Positions 30,451 through 38,800 of a DNA stretch of 46,645 nt are shown here, one piece after another. The notes under the pieces were generated by a model that searched no databases, was not told where the DNA came from, and saw nothing but the letters and a program-made list of their open reading frames with translations. Made by a program: the position numbers and the translations under genes. The stretch is from positions 1 through 46,645 of the forward strand of contig JAIENA010000180.1 of NCBI GenBank assembly GCA_019751755.1. Direction: 5' to 3'. Within the stretch, counting starts at the first letter, position 1, and the number at the start of each line of letters is the position of its first letter. This DNA is from Burkholderiaceae bacterium (GTDB lineage Bacteria > Pseudomonadota > Gammaproteobacteria > Burkholderiales > Burkholderiaceae_D).

Positions 30451-32129
30451 GACTGGACCTCTGGCGCGGCCACCTGCCGGGCCGGGCCCGCCGGAGCTGC
30501 CGCCACCTCCTCCACCGCCGGCACCGCCGCCGACCACACACTGTCCAGCGGCCCGCCGCGCATGCGCCGCGCCGACAAGCGCGCCGCCCATGCCAGCAGC
30601 ACCGCAAACAGCAGCGCCGTTGCATCGACACCGACAGCGGCGGCGCTGCCGTGGGCCCACAGGCCTGTTTGCGGCCATAGCAGCGCCACCACCGATGTCA
30701 GCGGCACCGCCAGCGCGCCCGCCGCGCACAACGCCAGCAATTCGGATGCCGCCCGCGCCGCGCCGCGCGCAAAGGCCCACGCCACACACGCCAGGAACAC
30801 GCTGTAATAGACGGCCAGGTAGCCGGCGTTGATGTCGGCCTGCGCCGCATGCAGCCAACGCGCCGCCACCAGGGTCCAGGCCACGCCGGCCACGCTGCCG
30901 AGACAAACGCCCACGGTGGCGGCGGCAATCACGATGGTCTTGCGCGGCTGCGGCGGCAAGGGTTGTTGGCGCAACTGGTTTTTGCGGCGTTTTTCGATCC
31001 ACAGCAGGTTGCCCGAATAGAACAGGAAGGCGCCGCCCAGTCCCGCCACGAAATACACCCAGCGCACGGTATTGCCGCCATAACTGCCGAAATGCAGCGC
31101 AAAGAATGGCGCCACGATGCTGCTCCACACATCGGATTTGGTCGGCAACATGCTGGTGTCCACGATCGCGCCGGAATACGGATCGATCATGACGAAACCC
31201 GTTTGCGCGCCTTGCACCACATAGGCCGGACTGGCGACGGCCGCGCGCACGATGGGACGGGGACTCTCCAGGCCCATGTACAGCAACTCCTTGACCTCGA
31301 AACCGGTCGCCTCGCGCCGCACGCGCGCCGCCAGCTCGCTGGCCGGCAGCACATCGGCCACGTTGCGCTCGACAGCGGGCCTTCCGGCGCCGCCAAACGC
31401 CGGCCGCTCGCCATACACCACCTGTTCCAGACCACCGTAAAACTGGTCATGGAAGGCAAACACCACCACCGTCAGGCTGATGACCAGGTGGAATGGCAGG
31501 CTGGCGATGCCGACCACATTGTGCGCATCGAGCCAGAAACGCTTGCGGTTCTTGCCCTTGCGCAGCGCAAAGAAGTCCTTGACCAGGGTGGGCAACAGCA
31601 GCACCACGCCCGACACCAGCGCCAGGAAATACATGGCGCCCGCCACGCCCATCAGATAGATGCCCGCGTATTCGCCATCGACGGTACCGGGAATGCCGCC
31701 GGTGCGGTGCAACATGTCGATCAGTTCGGCCAGCAGCGACGGGGTTTCCTCGCGCACCGCCAACGCGCCTTGCGCATTGATGCCGGCATGCCAGCGCGTG
31801 GCGTCCAGATGCAGTTCACGACCGCCCTCGCCCGCGCTCCATGTCACCGGCGCCGGCGTGTGCTCTTGGTGCGCCAGATGCACGGCCATTTCTTCGCGCG
31901 CGGCCGGATAGCTTGACAGCACCGCGCGCACCGCCTGGTCCACATGGTGCGGCGCGTGACTGACCACCGCCTGGGGCGCCACCGGCGCGCTGGCCCAGCG
32001 CTCCAGCGGCTGCTTGAACATGGTCAGCGCGCCGCCAAAAAAACCAATAAACAGCAGCATGCCGGCGCCAATCCCGGTCCATGTGTGCAAGCTTTGGTAG
32101 ATGCGCAGGATATCGCTGCGAATTTTCAT
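30447..32129 (-). CDS. PepSY-associated TM-domain protein, probable siderophore-iron reductase or uptake component
   Basis: This 560-residue inner-membrane protein begins SLHTWTGIGAGMLLFIGFFGG (helix 1, about residues 13-33), typical of PepSY-TM proteins. A large periplasmic domain, further helices (about 175-200, 220-250, 385-405) and an extra C-terminal hydrophobic part (about 425-530) follow. His residues at helix ends (LHTW, DAHNVVG, LHFGSYGG) could bind haem. Related proteins (FoxB, FpvG-type) are proposed to reduce ferric siderophore iron in the periplasm. The stop overlaps fes (ATGA). The start shares one base with the DUF3649 stop (TAATG). Confidence 0.88.
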   Translation of the reverse strand: MKIRSDILRIYQSLHTWTGIGAGMLLFIGFFGGALTMFKQPLERWASAPVAPQAVVSHAPHHVDQAVRAVLSSYPAAREEMAVHLAHQEHTPAPVTWSAGEGGRELHLDATRWHAGINAQGALAVREETPSLLAELIDMLHRTGGIPGTVDGEYAGIYLMGVAGAMYFLALVSGVVLLLPTLVKDFFALRKGKNRKRFWLDAHNVVGIASLPFHLVISLTVVVFAFHDQFYGGLEQVVYGERPAFGGAGRPAVERNVADVLPASELAARVRREATGFEVKELLYMGLESPRPIVRAAVASPAYVVQGAQTGFVMIDPYSGAIVDTSMLPTKSDVWSSIVAPFFALHFGSYGGNTVRWVYFVAGLGGAFLFYSGNLLWIEKRRKNQLRQQPLPPQPRKTIVIAAATVGVCLGSVAGVAWTLVAARWLHAAQADINAGYLAVYYSVFLACVAWAFARGAARAASELLALCAAGALAVPLTSVVALLWPQTGLWAHGSAAAVGVDATALLFAVLLAWAARLSARRMRGGPLDSVWSAAVPAVEEVAAAPAGPARQVAAPEVQS

Positions 32130-32428
32130 TAAATCACTCCTTTTACCCAAAACAGCAGCGCATACGCCGCCAGGTTGGCGCCGCCCATCCACAGCAGCGC
32201 GCGCGCGCCGCTGCGGAACAGATAAACGCCGGCAAATGCCGACAGCCACAGGGGCGCGATGCTCCACATGACAAATTGCGATTTTTCCGGCGCGTTGACG
32301 CCGCCCGGTCCCAGCCAGGCAAACAGCCCGGCCAGCGCCAGCGCCAGCGTGGCGCCCAGCACGCCGCCGGCCAGGGTTTTACTCCACCAGTCCGGGCGGA
32401 TCGGCGCGGGTTTTGATTCACGGTTCAT
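32129..32428 (-). CDS. DUF3649 membrane protein
   Basis: This 99-residue protein has three hydrophobic segments (about residues 20-40, 50-70 and 78-95). It matches the DUF3649 type that accompanies PepSY and DUF3325 genes in siderophore loci of Pseudomonas and Burkholderiales. Function is unknown; the conserved neighbourhood suggests a subunit of the PepSY complex. Its start overlaps the DUF3325 gene by 11 bases. Confidence 0.85.
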   Translation of the reverse strand: MNRESKPAPIRPDWWSKTLAGGVLGATLALALAGLFAWLGPGGVNAPEKSQFVMWSIAPLWLSAFAGVYLFRSGARALLWMGGANLAAYALLFWVKGVI

Positions 32429-32693
32429 GACGGTCCTTGGGGATCAATAAAGTGAAAAACGGGACCAGGCTCCACGCCAGCATTTGCACCACCAGCCATG
32501 CAAAAATGGCCGTCAGCGGCGCCCACGCCTGCCAGGCGCAGGCCAGTCCCGCCGCCAGCAGCAGCGCGGCGGCGAGGCCACCGGCGCGCCCCAGCGGCGC
32601 GCGCAGCCACTGCTGGTTGCGGTGCGCCAGATAGGCCAGGCAGCAGCCGGCCACGGTCAGTAAAAGAAAAGCAATCGACATGATTGGATTCAT
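32418..32693 (-). CDS. DUF3325 membrane protein
   Basis: This 91-residue protein has about three hydrophobic segments (residues 5-20, 36-52, 58-82) and the LAYLAHRNQQW segment common to DUF3325 proteins. It is found beside PepSY and DUF3649 in iron-uptake loci. The upstream ATG (32693) is chosen because it overlaps the RND-pump stop as ATGA; an in-frame ATG at 32681 is an alternative. Function is unknown. Confidence 0.85.
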   Translation of the reverse strand: MNPIMSIAFLLLTVAGCCLAYLAHRNQQWLRAPLGRAGGLAAALLLAAGLACAWQAWAPLTAIFAWLVVQMLAWSLVPFFTLLIPKDRHEP

Positions 32694-35600
32694 CGTGATG
32701 TTCCTGAAATGTTGAGGGATTCGGCCCGGGCTGCCGGATGCACTACGCGCCGCCAGCCGCCCCGCACCACGTACCAGCACAGCGGTGCGATAAACACCCC
32801 GAGCGCGGTGGACGACACCATGCCGCCCAACACGCTGGCGCCGATGGCCTGCTGCGCGCCCGCGCCGGGGCCAGTCGCCAGTACCAGCGGCACGATGCCG
32901 GCGCCAAACGCCAGCGACGTCATGACAATCGGACGCACGCGCGCCATGGCGGCGGTAACGGCGGCCGCCAGTGGCGCCATGCCGGCGCGCAGCGCGCTCT
33001 CGGCACATTCGACGATCAGGATGGCGTTCTTGGCCGCCAGACCGGCCGTGGCCAGCACGCCGACCTGGAAGTAAATGTCGCGCGCCAGTCCCGACGCCGT
33101 CACAGCCGCCACCGCGCCCACCACGCCCAGTGGCACCGCCAGCAGCACCGCCAGCGGCGCGGCCCAGTTGCCATACAGGACCGCCAGGCACAGGAACACG
33201 AACAGCACCGACGCCGCATACAGCAGCGGCGCCTGCCCGCCCGACAAGCGTTCCTGGAACGACAGGCCGCTCCACGCCAGCTGCGTGCCCGGGGTTGCCG
33301 CCACTTGCCGCTCCAGCGCCGCCATCACCGCGCCCGAACTGGCGCCCGGCGCACCGGCCCCCGTCACGTGCACGGCCGGCAAGCCGTTAAAGCGGTGCAG
33401 TTCGGACGGCCCGCTTTCCCAGCGACCGTTGGCAAACGCCGCCAGCGGCGCCATCGCGCCACCGGCGCCGCGCACAAACCAGCGGTTCACATCATCGGGA
33501 CTGGCACGGTAGGCGGCATCGGCCTGCACCATGACCTTGCGCACGCGCCCTTGGTCCAGATAGTCATTGACATAGGCGCCGCCCCACGCGGTACTGAGCG
33601 TGCGATTGACGTCATCGATATCGAGCCCCAGCGCTTGCGCCCGGCCCTGGTCGATGTCGAGGTGCAGGCGCGGCTTGTCCTGCGCGCCATCGGCTTCGAC
33701 ATACAACATGCCGGGCAATTGCGACGCCTGTTCGGCCAGCGCCACGGCGCGCGCACTGTGCGCCGTGCTGCCTGCGCCATCGGCCGCCTGCAGCCAGAAT
33801 TCAAAGCCACCGGCCTCACCCAGGCCATCGATCGGCGGTGGCGCCATGGCAAAGGCGCGCGCATCGCGCAGCGCGGGGCGGGCCGCGAACGCCTGCGTGG
33901 CGCGCGCGGCGATGTCCTGCACGCTTTGCCCCTCACGTTGGGTCCAGTCTTTCAGCGACACGAACGCCATGCCCGCGTTCTGTCCGGCGCCGCCCATGCC
34001 AAAGCCGGCAATCGTATAGATGCCATCGACCACGGCCTGTTCGTCGTGCAGGAAGTAGCGCTCGATGTCCTGCGCCACGGCCGCCGTGCGCTCGTAGGTG
34101 GCGCCGGAGGGCAGCGCGAACTTCACCATCACCGTGCCCTGGTCATCCTCCGGCAGGAAGGACGTCGGCAGCCGCTGCGCCAGCAGCAAGGCGCCGGCCG
34201 CCAGCAGGCCATACACCAGCATGGCGCGCAGCGGGCAGCCCAGTATGGCCCCCAGCATGCGGCCAAAGGCACCGTGAGCCAGCTTGAATTGCACGCCATG
34301 ACGGATGCGCAGGCGCAGCAATGCCGCCTGCAAAGGACCAGGCTGCGCTTGCGCCGCTGTTCCCGGCCGCAACAGCGCCGCGCACAAGACCGGCGCAATG
34401 CTAACGGCGGCCAGCACCGACAGCGCCATGGCACTGGCCAGCGTGATGGAAAACTGGCGGTAAATCACGCCCACCGAACCGCTGAAAAAGCCCATCGGCA
34501 CGAACACCGCGCCCAGCACCACGGCGATGCCGGCCAGCGCGCCGGTCATGCCGCGCATCGCCTGCAAGGTGGCGGCTCTGGCGTCAAGCTGCTGTTCATG
34601 CATGATGCGCTCAACGTTTTCCACCACCACGATGGCGTCATCGACCAGCAAGCCGATCGCCAGCACCATGCCGAACAAGGTCAGCGTATTGATCGAAAAA
34701 CCGCAGGCCGACAGCACCGCCACGGTGCCCAGCAACACCACCGGCACCGTCAGCACCGGCACCAGGGTGGCGCGCCAACTGCGCAGGAACAGCAGCATGA
34801 CGGCCGCCACCAGCAGCACCGCTTCCAGCAGGGTCGCCACCACGTCGCGGATCGCCAGTTTCACGAAGCGGGTGGCGTCTTCCGGATAGGTGATGCGCAG
34901 GCCGGGCGGGAAAGTTGGCGCCAGCGCGGCGATGCGTGCGCGCACCGCCGCCGCGGTTTCCAGAGCATTGGCGCCGGGCGCCAGCATCACGGCAAAGCCG
35001 GAGGCTGGCAGCCCGTTCATACGCGACACGCCGCCATACTGTTCACTGCCCACTTCCACCCGCGCGACATCGTCGAGCCGCACCGCGCCGCCATCGTCGC
35101 GGCTTTTCAGCACCAGCGCGCGGAACTGCTCAGGCGTTTGCAGGCGCGATTGCGCCGTCACGCTGACGTTCAGGCGCTGGCCCTGGGCGGACGGGCGCGC
35201 GCCCAGTTCACCGACCGGCACCACCGCGTTTTGCGCTTCGATCGCGCGCACCACGTCGCCCGGCATCAGGCCGAAGCTGTGCAGGCGGTGCGGGTCCAGC
35301 CACACGCGCATGGCGTGCGGCGAGCCGAAATTACGCACTTCGCCGACACCGGGCAGGCGGCCGATCGCATCCATCACCGGGCCGCTGGCCCAGTCGGCGA
35401 TATCGCTGTCGGACAGGCGCGCGCTGGCGTCGTAAAACACGCCCACCATCAGGAAACTGTTTTGCGCGGCGGCCACCTGCACGCCGTTTTGCTGCACGGC
35501 GCGCGGCAAGCGGTATTGCGCCTGATTGACCTTGTTTTGCACCTGCAACTGCGCCAGTTGCGCATCGGCGCCCTGCTCGAACGTCAGCACCAGTTCCGCC

Positions 35601-35863
35601 TCGCCGGACGAACTGCTGCCGGCGCTGAAATACAGCAGCCGGTCCAGGCCCTTGAGTTCCTGTTCCAGGATTTGCGTCACCGTGTCTTCCACCACGCGGG
35701 CCGACGCGCCGGGATACGACGCCGTGACCCGCACCGAGGGCGGCGCGATGTCCGGGTATTGCGCCACCGGCAGGCGCATCAGCGCCAGCACGCCGGCCAG
35801 CATAATGATGGCGGCCAGCACCCAGGCCAGGATCGGGCGTTCAATGAAATATTTGGAAACCAT
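32690..35863 (-). CDS. RND efflux pump permease (AcrB/MexB type)
   Basis: This 1057-residue inner-membrane proton/drug antiporter of the HAE1 family has the classical 12-helix, two-large-loop layout. The proton-relay Asp pair is visible in GLLVDDAIVVVENVE (about residues 400-414). It follows the adaptor gene by six bases and overlaps the DUF3325 gene. Being inside the siderophore operon, it probably exports the siderophore from periplasm to medium, taking over from the EntS-like carrier, as proposed for AcrB-type pumps in E. coli. No outer-membrane factor gene is in the window. Confidence 0.95.
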   Translation of the reverse strand: MVSKYFIERPILAWVLAAIIMLAGVLALMRLPVAQYPDIAPPSVRVTASYPGASARVVEDTVTQILEQELKGLDRLLYFSAGSSSSGEAELVLTFEQGADAQLAQLQVQNKVNQAQYRLPRAVQQNGVQVAAAQNSFLMVGVFYDASARLSDSDIADWASGPVMDAIGRLPGVGEVRNFGSPHAMRVWLDPHRLHSFGLMPGDVVRAIEAQNAVVPVGELGARPSAQGQRLNVSVTAQSRLQTPEQFRALVLKSRDDGGAVRLDDVARVEVGSEQYGGVSRMNGLPASGFAVMLAPGANALETAAAVRARIAALAPTFPPGLRITYPEDATRFVKLAIRDVVATLLEAVLLVAAVMLLFLRSWRATLVPVLTVPVVLLGTVAVLSACGFSINTLTLFGMVLAIGLLVDDAIVVVENVERIMHEQQLDARAATLQAMRGMTGALAGIAVVLGAVFVPMGFFSGSVGVIYRQFSITLASAMALSVLAAVSIAPVLCAALLRPGTAAQAQPGPLQAALLRLRIRHGVQFKLAHGAFGRMLGAILGCPLRAMLVYGLLAAGALLLAQRLPTSFLPEDDQGTVMVKFALPSGATYERTAAVAQDIERYFLHDEQAVVDGIYTIAGFGMGGAGQNAGMAFVSLKDWTQREGQSVQDIAARATQAFAARPALRDARAFAMAPPPIDGLGEAGGFEFWLQAADGAGSTAHSARAVALAEQASQLPGMLYVEADGAQDKPRLHLDIDQGRAQALGLDIDDVNRTLSTAWGGAYVNDYLDQGRVRKVMVQADAAYRASPDDVNRWFVRGAGGAMAPLAAFANGRWESGPSELHRFNGLPAVHVTGAGAPGASSGAVMAALERQVAATPGTQLAWSGLSFQERLSGGQAPLLYAASVLFVFLCLAVLYGNWAAPLAVLLAVPLGVVGAVAAVTASGLARDIYFQVGVLATAGLAAKNAILIVECAESALRAGMAPLAAAVTAAMARVRPIVMTSLAFGAGIVPLVLATGPGAGAQQAIGASVLGGMVSSTALGVFIAPLCWYVVRGGWRRVVHPAARAESLNISGTSR

Positions 35864-35869
35864 GGTCGC

Positions 35870-37057
35870 TTAACCCTGCGCGGCGGCCATGCCCGGCGCG
35901 GACGGTTTTTCCTTGCCCTTGCCAGCCTGCCATTCGACGCTGCGCACGCGCGCGCCCGGCGCGGCCTTGCTGCCGCCTTCGACCACGACTTTTTCACCGA
36001 CCCGCACGCCATCGCGCACGGCCCAGTGTTCGCCGTCCATGCCGATGATATCGAGTGTGCGGCGCGCCACCTGGCCCTGCGCATCGACCACCAGCGCACT
36101 GGCCGCGCCACCGTCATGGCGCACCGCCTGCTGCGGCAACAGCACCGCGCCGGCATGCACGCCCTGCTCGACCTGGGCCCTGACGTACATGCCCGGCGCC
36201 AGCAAGCGCTCGGGGTTCGGGAATTGCGCCCGCAACACCACCATGCCGGTATTTGCATCGACCTGCATTTCCGCGAATTTCAGTTCGCCCGCGTGTGGGT
36301 AGACGCTGCCGTCTTCCAGCATCAGCGTAACGGCGCGCTTGCCGCGCTGAACATCGCCCGCCAGCAGTTGGCGGCGCAGTTGCGTCACCTGGCGGCTCGA
36401 TTGCGCGATATCGACCACGATCGGATCGAGCTGCTGCACCCGCGCCAGCGCTTCCTGCTGGCCGGCCGCCACCAGCGCGCCTTCGGTGATGGCGGAGCGG
36501 CCCACACGGCCGGCGATCGGCGAGCGGATTTGGGTGCGCTGCACATCGATCTGCGCCGAGCGCAGCGCCGCTTCGCGCGACGCCACCCGGGCCAGGCCCT
36601 GTTCATGGTTGGCTTGCGCCAGGTCGTGGTCTTGCTGCGTCACGACTTTCGAGTCGATCAGCTTGCGGTAGCGCTCGGCGATCACGCGCAGGTTGACCAG
36701 CGCGGCCTTCTCCAGCGCCAGCTCGGCGGCTGCCTGGTCGCGCCGGGCCGTATAACTGGCGGCGTCGATGTCATACAGCACATCACCGGCGCGCACATCG
36801 CCGCCCTCATCGAAATGGCGGCGCACGATGACGCCGGCCACCTGGGGCCGCACTTCGGCGATTTTCAGCGCCACCACGCGGCCCGGTAATTCAGTGCGGA
36901 TCGGCGCGTCGCTGGCGGTGGCGGTGACGACGGCGACTTCCGCCAGTGGCGGCGCCTTTTCCTGGGCATGGTCCGGCGTGGCCGGGCGTTCCGCGCCACA
37001 GCCGCTCAGCAGGGCTGCGGCCAGGACGAGCGCGTATGATTTTCTGGTTGACTGCAT
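35870..37057 (-). CDS. RND pump periplasmic adaptor lipoprotein
   Basis: This 395-residue membrane-fusion protein links the RND permease to an outer-membrane channel. The N-terminus is a lipoprotein signal with LLSGC lipobox (Cys at about residue 20). A biotinyl-lipoyl-like half (GRVVALKIAEVRPQVAGVIV), a helical hairpin (about 100-165) and a beta-barrel half follow, as in AcrA/MexA. The start at 37057, with AAAGGA just upstream, is preferred to an upstream ATG that lacks a signal peptide. It lies 35 bases after entA. Confidence 0.94.
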   Translation of the reverse strand: MQSTRKSYALVLAAALLSGCGAERPATPDHAQEKAPPLAEVAVVTATASDAPIRTELPGRVVALKIAEVRPQVAGVIVRRHFDEGGDVRAGDVLYDIDAASYTARRDQAAAELALEKAALVNLRVIAERYRKLIDSKVVTQQDHDLAQANHEQGLARVASREAALRSAQIDVQRTQIRSPIAGRVGRSAITEGALVAAGQQEALARVQQLDPIVVDIAQSSRQVTQLRRQLLAGDVQRGKRAVTLMLEDGSVYPHAGELKFAEMQVDANTGMVVLRAQFPNPERLLAPGMYVRAQVEQGVHAGAVLLPQQAVRHDGGAASALVVDAQGQVARRTLDIIGMDGEHWAVRDGVRVGEKVVVEGGSKAAPGARVRSVEWQAGKGKEKPSAPGMAAAQG

Positions 37058-37092
37058 TTCATTCCTTTTATTTTGCTGGCCACACACACCGT

Positions 37093-37926
37093 CTACGCGG
37101 CCAAGGTGGCGCCGCCATCAACGACCAGGTCTTGCATCGTGATGTGGCTGGCCAGGTCGGAGGCCAGGAACACCACGGTGTTGGCGATTTCACGCGCGGT
37201 GGCGATCTTTTGCAGCGGGATGCCCAGCTTGTACTGGCCCGGCAGCCCGGCAATGGTGCGGCGCATGCCGTCGTCGTCCGGCAGCATCGAGCGCAGCATC
37301 GGCGTATCGGTCGATCCGGGCGACACCAGGTTGCAGCGCACCCCGTATTCCGCCAGTTCCAGCGCGGCGCAGTGACTGAGGCTGACCAGCGCGGATTTCG
37401 ACGCGCAATAGGCCACCATATCCATGCGCGGCACATGCGCCGCGTTGGACGCCACGTTGACGATGCTGCCGGCGCGCTGCCGCTTGAATTGCGGCGCCAG
37501 TTCGGCCAGCAGGTTGAACACGCCGCCCACGTTGACGTCAAAACAGGTTTGCCAGTCGGCCGCGCTGATGGTGTCGAGTTTCCCAAGCCGCAGCACGCCG
37601 GCCGCGTTGACCAGCACATCGATGCGGGGTGTTTCCAGCAACAGTTGCGCGCATTGCCCGGCCACCTGCGCCCGGTCCGTGATATCGAGCCGCACCGTCT
37701 TGAACGGGTATTTCTTGCCGTGGCGGGAGCCCAACTCCGTATCGAACGCGCGGTCGATGCCGATCACGCGCGCGCCCAGCTGGCGGAATGCGATCGCCAC
37801 GTGGTAGCCGATGCCACGCCCGGCGCCCGTCACCCACACTTGGCGACCTTCGAAATGCAGAGCGGGCGGCCCGGGTGCACGCACGGGCCGCGCATCGGTC
37901 AACTTGTTTTGCTCGCCGAGGAACAT
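37093..37926 (-). CDS. entA: 2,3-dihydro-2,3-dihydroxybenzoate dehydrogenase EntA
   Basis: This 277-residue SDR-family enzyme oxidises 2,3-dihydro-DHB to 2,3-dihydroxybenzoate with NAD+. The NAD-binding motif TGAGRGIG (about residues 33-40), the NAAGVL segment and the catalytic YCASK are visible. It follows entB by 10 bases. The frame is open further upstream but those residues overlap entB and lack homology. It is about 25 residues longer at the N-terminus than typical EntA. Confidence 0.93.
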   Translation of the reverse strand: MFLGEQNKLTDARPVRAPGPPALHFEGRQVWVTGAGRGIGYHVAIAFRQLGARVIGIDRAFDTELGSRHGKKYPFKTVRLDITDRAQVAGQCAQLLLETPRIDVLVNAAGVLRLGKLDTISAADWQTCFDVNVGGVFNLLAELAPQFKRQRAGSIVNVASNAAHVPRMDMVAYCASKSALVSLSHCAALELAEYGVRCNLVSPGSTDTPMLRSMLPDDDGMRRTIAGLPGQYKLGIPLQKIATAREIANTVVFLASDLASHITMQDLVVDGGATLAA

Positions 37927-37936
37927 GGTGCGCCCC

Positions 37937-38800
37937 TTACGCGGCCAGCCGCGATGCCAGCAAGCGCCACCACGCATCGAAGGTCGGCTCGGCCGCCAGT
38001 TCCTCGAACGCCACCGTCACCCCCACCGCTTCCCATTGCCCGACCACGTTCATGACTTCCAGTGAATCGAGCCCGAAGTCGGTCAGGTTGTCATCGTCCT
38101 GGAAATCGTGCGCTTCGAGCCGGGGCAGCAGCGACTCGCGCAGCCAGGCGCGCGTCAACGCCGGCGCAGCCGCCGCCACCACGGCATCGGTATCGAGCAC
38201 CACGCCGCAACGGCCCGCCACATAGTCGAGCGCCATGCGGTGTTCACGTTCCGAGAAATCGGCCAGCGCATCGGCCACCATAAACGGCTCGATATCGCGC
38301 ATAAAAGCGTCGAGCGCGGTCGTCATGCAGCCGATGTGCGCATACACGCCGGTGATCATCAGTTGGCTGCGGCGCCATTCGCGCATCAGCTGGTGCAGGT
38401 CCGAGCGGTGGAACGCGCTGTAGCGCCATTTCACCAGCACCGTGTCATGCGGGGCCGGCGCCAGCATCGGCGTTACCTGCTGCAAGGCCGGATCGGCTTG
38501 GGTCAGACCGGGGCCCCACATATCATTGAGCAGCGCGCGGTCTTCCGCACTCTGCTCGGTCGGCTGCGCCGTATACACCACCGGCACGCCGAGCGCGTCG
38601 GCCCAGCGCCGCAGACGCGCGATATTGGCGGTCACGCTGGCCAGCAGCGGGCTGTCGGCGCCGTAATAGCGCAGGAAGTATTCCTGCATGTCGTGCACCA
38701 GCAGCACGGCGCGCCGTGGATCGACGGTCCAGCGCACCCGGTTGGCGGGCAGTTGCGCCGCAGTGGGCAAGGGGTATTGGGTAATCGCGGGAATCGTCAT
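37937..38800 (-). CDS. entB: Isochorismatase/aryl carrier protein EntB
   Basis: This 287-residue bifunctional protein has an N-terminal isochorismatase domain (about residues 1-200), which yields 2,3-dihydro-DHB. The C-terminal aryl carrier domain (about 210-285) has its phosphopantetheine Ser in FGLDSLEVM. LLVHDMQEYFL and TGVYAHIGCMTTALDAF are typical of the isochorismatase part. The carrier is loaded by EntE and donates DHB to the starter C domain of the NRPS. The start overlaps the entE stop by four bases. Confidence 0.96.
   Translation of the reverse strand: MTIPAITQYPLPTAAQLPANRVRWTVDPRRAVLLVHDMQEYFLRYYGADSPLLASVTANIARLRRWADALGVPVVYTAQPTEQSAEDRALLNDMWGPGLTQADPALQQVTPMLAPAPHDTVLVKWRYSAFHRSDLHQLMREWRRSQLMITGVYAHIGCMTTALDAFMRDIEPFMVADALADFSEREHRMALDYVAGRCGVVLDTDAVVAAAAPALTRAWLRESLLPRLEAHDFQDDDNLTDFGLDSLEVMNVVGQWEAVGVTVAFEELAAEPTFDAWWRLLASRLAA

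Noticed and set aside
32738..36889. A plus-strand open frame of 1383 codons opposite the RND genes
   Set aside because: It is rich in His, Arg, Gln and Ala with no recognisable domain, and it mirrors two well-supported genes on the other strand. Long antisense frames are common in high-GC DNA.
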